From Prorocentrum cordatum (taxonomy: Eukaryota; Sar; Dinophyceae; Prorocentrales; Prorocentraceae): a DNA stretch of 22,500 bases. Made by a program: the position numbers and the translations under genes. This document shows, in pieces, positions 10,600-20,500 of the stretch (the stretch's first letter is position 1; every line of letters begins with the position of its first letter). The stretch covers positions 110,001 through 132,500 of the forward strand of contig CAUYUJ010014542.1 in the NCBI GenBank assembly GCA_963575745.1, written 5' to 3'. The notes beneath the pieces are model-generated. The model saw nothing but the letters and a program-made list of their open reading frames with translations. It was not told the origin of the DNA and did no database searches.

Positions 10600-10990
10600 G
10601 AGGAGGAGGAGGAGGAGGAGGAGGAGGAGGAGGAGGAGGAGGAGGAGGAGGAGGAGAAGGACAACGACGATGAGAGAGCAGCTGGAAGATGTGGAGGAAG
10701 GAGGAAGGAGCTAGGAGCGAAGAGAAAGGAGTGAGGGGGGAGGAGCGATGAGGGACGAGCGAGGAGACAGGAGGAGAGAGAAAGGGGAGCAAGGGGGAGG
10801 GAGGAAGGAGGAGGGAGAGGGCGAGGGAGACGGAGAGGGCGAGGAGAGTAAAGGAAAGAGAGGAGAGGAGAGGCGAGGAGAGGAGAGGAAGGAGGGAGCA
10901 GCGAGGAGCGGAGAGGGGAGGAGGAAGGAAAGGGGGAGGGAGGGAGGGAGCAGAGGCGGTAGGGGGAGGGATGATGGAGAAACGCAGATT
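10600..10990. repeat. (GAG)n microsatellite leading into a 330-bp polypurine tract
   Basis: About 19 pure GAG/GGA triplets (10600-10656) are followed, after a short mixed spacer, by nearly pure G/A sequence to 10990. On the IFT172 sense strand it is polypyrimidine. Confidence 0.92.
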
Positions 10991-11401
10991 TCAGACACCA
11001 TGTCCCGATTTCATCCGATCTGCTCTTCCGCGTTCCGTCGCTCTTGTCGCCTGCGATGCCACCTGCGCATACACGGTGGCCTGATCCCCTTGCACAACGG
11101 CTTCTCTAGCAGAGGCGTTCCTGGGCATTTCTCGCTAACGCCCGATCCTCCTCACCGTGGCTGCGATGCGCGCGGTGCGATGATTTAGGGAGGAGTCGAC
11201 AAAGCATGAAGGGCCCAGTGTGTTGAAACATGCAAATGGCTAATCCTTGGTAAGCTCTCGGGCGTGTGTCTGGTCATCTGCATCAAGCAGGGACTGTTCC
11301 AGAGCGTGGCCACCCTGGACAGGGCTCCTGGCACGCAACAAACAAACCTACATAGGTGATGCTTGCAACCACCCTGCCTCGCCCCCGCCTTTGGACTATG
11401 C
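10991..11401. other. Sequence 3' of IFT172 exon F, probably intron
   Basis: No further IFT172 coding segment is recognised. A short minus frame around 11100-11000 containing VVQGDQATVYAQVASQ has a coding-like feel but does not match the expected next segment of the family. Confidence 0.4.
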
Positions 11402-11504
11402 CTTTCAGCGAGTGACAGGCACTTCGACCAATCATTATTGCGCGCGTACATGTCCAGCGCGCTGGCCACGTCGCCCGTCTTCTTGATGAGTTCGTCAGCG
11501 TCGC
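11402..11504 (-). CDS. IFT172: IFT172 exon F (last recognised exon)
   Basis: This 103-bp exon encodes DADELIKKTGDVASALDMYA and RNNDWSKCLSLAE, matching the family stretch [22 protein letters not shown]. The acceptor is GGGGAG|GCG, entering in phase 1 from exon E. The proposed donor is AAAG|GCATAG, a GC donor in phase 2. AAAG|GCGGGG twelve bases downstream is an alternative. It is separated from exon E by about 4.3 kb that includes the 101-bp satellite. The next exon, expected to resemble LHKYVALYA of animals, was not found. Confidence 0.8.
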
Positions 11505-14500
11505 CTCCCCGAATCCGCCCCGCCAACCCGTCCTTGCCAGCGGGGATGAAGATAGGCTGCACTGATGCAACAAACGCCGACGATTCAGGCGGGCCCTCCT
11601 CCTCCTCCTCCTCCTCCTCCTCCTCCGCCTCCGCCTCTTTCTCCTCCTCCACATTCCACTGCCTCCGCCGAAGGGAGTGGACGAGGAGGGGGGGGAGAGA
11701 GGGGTAGGGTGGGCAAGAGCTCCTCAACGCACCCCTGGGGCCCTCGAAGCCTCCCAATCCACCGCCGACGCCTCCAGGAGGCCGAAGATGTATAAGATGG
11801 CTCAAGAAAGGCTCTAAAGCGCCGGAGGGGCTTCCAGAACATCCGAGATTGCCTCAGGGCGGCCCAAGAGGCCTGGAAGACGCCCAAAAAGGCCCCAAGA
11901 CGACCCACAAGACCGCTTCGAGAGGCCAAAGCAGTGAGTTCCTGTTGGCCAGTTCTATTTCTAATGGATTTCGCATTCTCGCCATGTCAGGATTTTGAAC
12001 CCCGAGACGGCACGAGAAGCCCACAGACCAGCCCAATACAGCCGAAGAGGCCCCCAACAGGGCCAGGAGATGGCCCAAGAGGGTCCCAAGACTGCCCAAG
12101 ATGCCCCCAAGACAGCAGCCAAGAAGGTCTTCAAGAGGGCCCCTGGACGGGCCGTAGAGACCCAAGAGGGTAAACTCGTGGGGGCCCCAGGGGCCCTCCC
12201 CCACAAGATGGCCACCAAGACGCCCAACATACCCTCGAGATGCCCAAAAGAGCCCCCACGAATCCCTCAGAGGGCCCCAAGAAACCAAATTTACCAGCCA
12301 AGCCCATCCTGGATACGGGATCCGTTTACATATCCTCCTGGCCAGGCATGCATATACACACCAATCCATCCTGGACACAGGATTGGTCGGGCCATCATCG
12401 GAGCGGATGTACAGCTGGCATTTCTTCAGGCGGGAGGAATAGAGAAAAGAAGAGAGAGAGAGAGAGAGAGAACACATGACCATGGCGACGTACCCAACCC
12501 CTGCGCAATGCGGGGCATGAGTAGCTTGGGCGACGTTATAAGGAGGTGATGACGTGACATGGGCGCATATACTTCTGCGAGCGGCATTCGTGATGCTCGC
12601 AGCCCCCCAAGGATTGCGATGTCTCGCTCAGATCTGCCTGGTGCCTCGCTCCGCTGAACCCGCCAGCAGCCTTCGGCGACAGCCTTCGGAAGTTACGACA
12701 GTTTCGCAGAGCGCAGCCCCCCAAGGACGGCGAGGCCCCGCTCAGATCTGCGCGGTGCTTCACTCCACTGGACCCACCAGCAGCCCTCGAAAGTGGCGAC
12801 AATTTCGCAAGTCTCAGCCCCCCAGGGACGGCGAGGTCCCGCTCAGATCTGCGCGGTGCCTCACTCCGCAGGACCCACCAGCAGCCCTCGAAAGTGGCGA
12901 CAGTTTCGCAAATCGCAGCCCCCCAGGACGGCGAAGTCCCGCTCAGATCTGCGCGGTGCCTCACTCCGCTGGACCCACCAGCAGCCCTCGAAAATGACAA
13001 CAATTTCGCAGATCGCCACCCCCCAGGGACGGCGAGGTCCCGCTCAGATCTGCGCGGTGCCTCACTCCGCTGGACCCGCCAGCAGCCTTCGAAAGTGGCG
13101 CCAGTTCCGCAGATCGCTATGCTGGCCCCCCAAGCAGCCCTCGAAAGTGGCGACGGTTTCGCAGATCGCAGCACCCCCAAAGGACGGCGAGGTCCCGCTC
13201 AGATCTGCGCGGTGCCTCACTCCGCAGGACCCACCATCCGCCCTCGAAAGTGGCGACAGTTTCGCAGACCGCAGACCCCCAGGGACGGCGAGGTCCCGCT
13301 CAGATCTGCGCGGTGCCTCACTCCGCAGGACCCACCAGCAGCCCTCGAAAGTGGCGACAGTTTCGCAGAGCGCAGCCCCACAAGGACGGCGAGGTCCCGC
13401 TCAGATCTGCGCGGTGCGTCACTCCGCTGGACCCACCAGCAGCCCTCGAAAGTGGGGACAACTTCGCAGGTCTCAGCCCCCCAGGGACGGCGAGGTCCCG
13501 CTCAGATCGGCGCGGTGCCTCACTCCGCAGGACCCACCAGCAGCCCTCGAAAGTGGCGACAGTTTCGCAAATCGCAGCCCCCCAGGACGGCGAAGTCCCG
13601 CTCAGATCTGCGCGGTGCCTCACTCCGCAGGACCCACCAGCAGCCCTCGAAAGTGGCGACAGTTTCGCAAATCGCAGCCCCCCAGGGACGGCGAAGTCCC
13701 GCTTAGATCTGCGCGGTGCCTCACTCCGCTGGACCCACCAGCAGCCCTCGAAAGTGGCGACAGTTTCGCAGAGCGCAGCCCCCCAGGCACGGCGAGGTCC
13801 CGCTCAGATCTCCGCGGTGCCTCACTCCGCTGGACCCACCAGCAGACCTCGAAAGTGGCGACAGTTTAGCAGATCGCAGCTCCCCAGGCACGGCGAGGTC
13901 CCGCTCAGATCTGCGCGGTGCCTCACTCCGCAGGACCCACCAGCAGCCCTCGTAATTGGCGACAGTTTCGCAAGTCTCAGCCCCCTAGGGACGGCGAGGT
14001 CCCGCTCAGATCTGCGCGGTGCCTCACTCCGCAGGACCCACCAGCAGCCCTCGAAAGTGGCGACAGTTTAGCAGATCGCAACCCCCCAGGCACGGCGAGG
14101 TCCCGCTCAGATCTGCGCGGTGCCTCACTCCGCTGGACCCACCAGCAAACCTCGAAAGTGGCGACAGTTTAGCAGATCTCAGCCCCCCAGGGACGGCGAG
14201 GTCCCGCTCAGATCTGCGCGGTGCCTCACTCCGCAGGACCCACCATCAGCCCTCTAAAGTGGCGACAGTTTCGCAGATCCCAACCCCCTTCGTCGGCGAA
14301 GAGAAGGCAGGAGGAGGCGGGAGGCGGGAGAAGGAGGGACGCGACCACAGTGCTCTATTCAAAACGAATACCCAACCAAGGAGGGTTGGGAAAAAAAAGA
14401 GAGAAAGACAGACAGAGAAAAAGAGAAAGAGAGAGAGAAGGAGAGAAAGAGAGAAAGAGCGGAGGAACCAGGGGGAGGGGGAGGGCGAGGGAGGGGGGGA

Positions 14501-17500
14501 GAGGGACAGACAGGCATACAGGTGGAGGGGGGCGGAAGGAGGGCCGCAGAAGCAGGGCCGGGGAGGCGGAGGGGGAAGCGGAGGGGAGGCAAGAAGCAGG
14601 AGAGGGGGGCGGGGGAAAGGAACGCGGGAGTGGGAGATGATGGCCAGAGCGGCCGCGCCCGCAGACGCCGCCAAGGCGGAGGCTAGGGCACGCCACCACG
14701 TCACACGCCCACAAGTCTGCCGCGGCTGACCTCGACAACCGCCCCTGCGCATACGCACGACTCGGCAAGAAGAGAGCCCTTACCCTGTAACGCAACACGC
14801 AGCCTGGAGCGTGCTGGCACAGACCCCAACACATAATCTGAAAACGCAGGCCTGGCGAGACACGGTCTCCAAATTGTACAGAGCAACACGTGACGAGCGA
14901 AGACGCAGCCTGTTCAGCCCAGACGTCTCGAACACGGTGCGTGCTGCCCTTCAGCACGGGCGTGACAAGGCACACTAATAGAGAACTGACAGTCGCTAAC
15001 ACTGATCAGAATTGCACCGCTGGGCTCGGTGATCGACTGACCCAGGACAATCCAGACCCAGGTCAATCAAGCTTTGCAAGATCCTGCAAAATGTTGCAGA
15101 ATCCTGCACCCAAACCCTAGTCAGTGCACCCCTGACTCTGCAAGATCCTGCAAGACCTGGCGCTCTGACTGACCCCCGTTTGCATTGACCCCCGTCTCTT
15201 GAGCCCCGATGGGCAGTGCCCGAACCCACACCGGCTGGAATCCTGCCCCAGACATCCCTGGGGAACTGAGGACGTGGGCGCTCTCCCGCCCTCGGGGGTG
15301 GGCAGATATGTCCACATGAGACGAAGCCACGACGAGAAACAAATCGGGTGAGGATAAGTCGAGAATCTCTGAGATGCGGCGGCTCTGGAGGATGTATCGG
15401 GCGCCGCGACCTTCTCAGAGGAACGCTCTGAGAGCGTTCCCGAACGCTCTGGAACGGATTTCTTCTCGTCCTAGCCCCGTCCAACCACACCAACCAATCC
15501 CGGAGAGATCCCCGAGGTCACGGGGTCCGAGGCGGTGGATGCACACATCCTGTGGCGGTGGAGATCAGCGGCGAGCGAGGGGGGGGGAAGTGAGAAGGAG
15601 AAGGCCCTCTCGGAGGGCGGCGGTGCTTCTCGGAAGCCCGCTGGCCTTCTGAGAAGTTCTCTGCGCCTTCGGGGAAGCCTTAAAGACCTCTCAGAAGGCT
15701 GGGGGACTTCCGAGCCTTCTCAGAAGGCATTCTCCTTCTCACCTCCCCCCAGGCTCGCCGCCGAGGAAAGGTGAGGGGATAGCGGAGGGCACATCTCAGG
15801 GAGCGAGCCTGGAGGCCCACATCACCAACCATCCTGGTCTCCCCTCCTTGTCCCACGAGGTGGTTCTTGTACCTCTCCTCCACGGTGCGGACCATCGAGG
15901 GCATCTGCTGCTGCGCCAGTATCCTTGCCTTGTCCCAGACTTCGCCCGACATGTAGCAATTGATGGCCTCCTGCGCTGCCTGGGCAGCCGCGCCAACTTC
16001 TCTGATTCACGTCTTCCTGCCTGCTGCTTACCTTGGCTCAGGCCCGACTCCCAATACTCTCTTCGGCCAGAAACGCGAACGACATCAAGACTGGTTCTTC
16101 TGGTGGCGAGGGCGGGTGGAAATATGGAGACAGCAAGAGACCTTCAGTGGACCATGACGCTCTAGCTGCAAGCATCGGCATACTGACGTAGACGGAATGA
16201 GAACTCTACCATGACGTGGACGAACAAGAAGCACTGACACAGTAAACGGGATGGAGCAAGCAGCAAGCCAGAGTGCAAGAATGACGAGACACAGAGATTC
16301 GGAGCCATTGCCTCGATGCCCTCGTAAAGCTCCGCGGCGGCCGCGAAGCGCGTGATAGCCTTCAAACGCTTCGCAACGATCGCGACGATCTCGTTGTAGC
16401 GCTCGGGGGCGTGCTTCATGGCAAGCCGCACCGCGTTCTCCCACACCTCGCCCGGAGAGCCAGGCAACCAGACGCGGCTCCGAGGGGTCCCTCCCGCCCA
16501 TCTGAGGCGACGGAACCAAACGAGTATCACGCGAGAAGACATAGGGACCTCACGCCGCGGCTTACGCGAGCCGCCAGCGTGGTACATGTCGAGAAGAGGG
16601 CGCTTACGCGCGACCTCACGCGGGAAGCTTACGCGCGAACGTCGGCACAATCGAGTTCGCCTTCCTGCGTCGCTCATATGGACCCAGCTGTAGTTGCCCT
16701 GCGGATTTTGCCTTGCTTACTCTGCTCGCTTCCTCTGACCGCATGTGCTTCACGCGCCGGTCTCATACGCAGGCGATGCTTCTGTTAAGACCAGCCGATA
16801 TGCACAACGATTCTGATGCCTGCTATACAAGAACGACGCCCACGCACATGAATTATGTTCGGACTCCCTTCACGCCTGGCTTCAACGCGTTACGGTACTA
16901 TTCCTGGGTCGAGGATCGATTACACCTCTGGCGACGCCAACGCGGTACGGTGCACGGCACACACAATGCGTCCACGGATGCTACAATCAGAACGACGACG
17001 AGAATTATGCGTAGCACATAGCAAGACACTGCCAAGAGGTACAGGCAGACGGATCAGACCGTGCGCACAAGCGTCCGTCTTCCTGCAGCTCACTCCTTCA
17101 ATCCCTTGCTCCCTCCCACGCTCCTTCGCTCCCTCCCGCCCTCCCCTCCTCGCTCTCCCCCTCGCTTCCTCGCTCGCTTGCCACCTTCCCTCCTTACAAA
17201 CCTCCCGCTCCTCATGCATCATCAGACCCCTCTCCCTCATCCACCCCTTCCTCCACTCCTCCCCGAACTTTCGTTCCTGGGCAGCAAGAACTGGTGAACG
17301 ATAGGTGGACGACTGGCCGAGGCAAAGGCAGCAGCAACCGCCAACCGTACCGCGCGCACGCAAACGCGCTCGCCCGCACAACAGAGACATGCAGCCTCCT
17401 CCAACCGGTCCGGGTTCGCGGAGCTCGTCTCGTTGACCGAGAGGTAAGTGTCGATGGCGCGCGAGTAGTTCCCAGTGTCCTCGTATATCTTCGCGGCGTC

Positions 17501-20500
17501 GAGCACCTCCTCCAGACTCTGCGCCTGGATGCACTGTACAACAGAAGGGCGGCACGATTCTTGCATCTCCTCCTCATCCTCCTCCTCCTCCTCCTCCTCC
17601 TCCTCCTCCCCTCCTCCTCCTCCTCCTCTCCTCCTCCTCCTCCTCCTCCTCCTCTCGCTCCCCCCTCCCGGATCCCCCCGTCCCCCTTTCCCACCCGCGG
17701 TGGCCACCCACCCTTTCAGCCCAAGCCCTGGTCCCATCGGGAGCGATCGCAAGCGGGGGGGGGGCTGATGGAAGCGATTCATCAAATGGGTCGATGGCCT
17801 CCAGGACTGCCCCACAAAACCCCCAAAGAGACCCAAGAAGGCAACAGAAGGCCCCAAATAAAAACTACTCAGCGCGGAGATCTTCACATGTGCACATACT
17901 TCCTGGCGCCTTCTCCTGGGAGCGCCTGTGCGTGAGCGAGTCTGAGGGTGAGTAAGAACGAGCGTTGCTTTCTGATGCTCGCTGCTGCTCTCCACTGCTC
18001 TCCGCGGCTCTGCTGCTGCCTGCTGCTGCCTGCTGCTCCCTGCCGGGAAGGCAATGGGGGAGAGCAGGACCCCAGGCGAATTTCGCCAGGGGCGCCGGCA
18101 CCACGGTGCAGAGACCTTGATGCGTGGGATGGCAAGATTAAAATTGGCAGGCGGATGAAAGAGGGGGACTGGCAGGGCATCGAACTGGCAGGCGGAAAGT
18201 CGAACTGGCAGGCGGAGGGTCGAACTGGCAGGGGGGGGATCGAAACTGGCAGGAGGAGGATCGAAACTGGCAGGCGGAGGATCGAACTGGCAGGCGGAGG
18301 GTTGAGAGGACGTCTTCGCGCACCGTTCCCCGCGATACGCGACGTGACGTCATCGTCTCGCGCTCTCGCGAGGCCACCTCGGGGAAGGGCGGCTGTCCAG
18401 CCCAGGCCGCAAAAAAGCGAAGCCTGGTCATCCTCGCGCCCCTGCGGATGGGGATGGCGCAGAGGTCGGGGGCCACGGAGGCCTGTCCACCGCCGCCCGG
18501 CTCTGTGTGCGAGCCGATCACGTCGGGGAGCATGTCGGGGCGGTGCTTCTTGCACACCCGGATCGCCTCGTTGACCTGGCCAGTCTCCCCCCTCATCCGT
18601 CCTCCCTCCTCCTTCCCTTCCTCTCGCCCTCCTCCCTCCATCCTCAGACCTCCGGCCACGCATCCCTCCCCATCTCCCTCCGTCCACCCATCACTCCTCC
18701 CTCCCTCCCTCCCTCCACTGCCCACTCCCTCTTCTCTCCTCCCTCCCTTCCTCCCCTCCTCCCGCCTTCCTTTCCCTCGCTCCCCCGCTTCCTCCCTCCC
18801 TTCCTTCATGCCTTCTCCCTACGCTTTCCATTCCTTCTTCACGAGCGGCGAACGCCATCGTGGTCTGGGGCGCGATCCAGGTGGTCTGGGGCGCGATCCA
18901 GCAGATATGCGTTCACACGGATACGTTCCGCGCGGGGCATCCGCGAAAAGATGCCCAATATCCACGGGGTCGCGGCCTGGGGGCCCGACCCGCGAGGCCG
19001 TGGACACGGACCTGGTTTTCGCCCACGACTTCTCCATTCCTACGTCTATCCCTCCCTCCCTCCCCCCTCGCTCCTCACCCATTCCGCATGTCACGGGATG
19101 CAGACCGCTCATCCTGAGCCTTGGCCTCTGGCCGCTTGCCAGCGAGAAGAAATATGGAGGACTGGCCCGTCTGGCCAGAAGGGCGTTGCGCCGCTTTACT
19201 TTGCACTGGATTGTCTTGTTCTGCCTCGCCCTGCTGCGCAATGCATAGAATTGCCAGCACCCTGCACTGCATCACGAGCGGCGAACGTGTCCAGATCCAC
19301 GCAACCGCGGTCTGGATTCCGGGGCGCGATCTCGCTTGGCATAAGTGTACGTCGCTTGATATGGCTTGAACTTATCTGCGCTGCGTTGCTTTGCTTGGCA
19401 TTGCTTTGCAGCGCTCCCCGAGGTGCGCCGATATACATCAGGAGAGACGAAAGGGGAAGAGGAACAAGAGGATTGAGGAAGGAAGGTAAGCAGGAAGGAA
19501 AACGGAGGATGGAGGAGGGAGGACAGAGAAAAGGGAGGACGGAGCGAGAGAGGGAGGGAGAAAGGCGAAAAGAGAGTAGGACACCGGGATCCGACATCAC
19601 GAAAAAACAAAACGCAGTTATTCGCAATCATAAAAAAACAGATGTTGCTTCGAGCGGTCCCCAAACAAGAATGCCAAGTGGAATACCCAAGGATCACCAG
19701 GCCCCTTGGGGCCTGGCGGCCGCGGTATGCAGTCGTCAATCGTCGCAGAAGCGAGGAGGGATACCCGGAGAGCACCGGGATCCTCGGGACCTGGCGGCAT
19801 CGGTACGCAGGGTGGGCGGGGCGTGTCAGGAGCTCTCTCTTCTCGAAGCGTGAAAACCCCAACCTGTCGGGTGGGAACACATGGCTGGAGCTGTCGATAT
19901 CATCTTTCTGAGGCGTTTCGTCGAGGTCGATCGGTCCGCGACGAGGTCCCCGGGGCCCCTCGACGGGGCAAAACACTCGCCACGACTCCTCCGCGACGCG
20001 CCCGGGCCCTCGGGGAGGAGTGGCGGGGCCTCTGGCCAAGGCAACTCACGAAGCCGGCCTGTGCCCCCCCCCCCGGCCCCCCTCCTCCTCCCTCGGGGTT
20101 GGCGCCAGCCCATTGCGGTCTTTGAGCCTCCCTCGCCTTTCAAAAGTGGTAGCACACTTTTTTCGGTGACTCCTGCTACGTGGGTCACTCTTTTCGAGCT
20201 GGCGACTCTGATGAGCTCTGTTCGCCGAACCGCCTGCCCCTGTCTCTCTTCGAACGGTGCGCTTACACACAGCAGGGGTTCGCCCCAAGGTTTCGTTCGA
20301 CAACGACTTGCCTCAAACGACCGCTGCCTGCCCCATCCTCTGCACGAGCGCGGGCGGGAGACGTACCCGCGTCCACGGACTCCGTGGTCTGGACCTCTCG
20401 GCCGCGATCCCGTGGACACAGGGCTTCTTTGCGAGGGATCCCCGCGATAAGCGCATCCACGAGTCCGCGCATCCATGGGGTCGCGCTTCGGTGTCCAGAC

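Noticed and set aside
12793-13869. 358-codon plus-strand open frame rich in Arg, Ser, Pro and Ala
   Set aside because: It lies entirely in the 101-bp satellite. The unit length is not a multiple of three, so the same DNA is read in three successive frames, and the overlapping frames are equally open.
15834-15836. GT donor for exon E (ATG|GTTGGT)
   Set aside because: It would add five residues that break alignment spacing, and it lacks the AG|G flank shared by the other junctions; the GA donor fits better, but transcript data could overturn this.
18507-19853. 448-codon plus-strand frame, the longest in the window
   Set aside because: It overlaps IFT172 exon B in antisense, runs through a polypyrimidine tract giving Pro/Ser/Leu runs, and has no domain.
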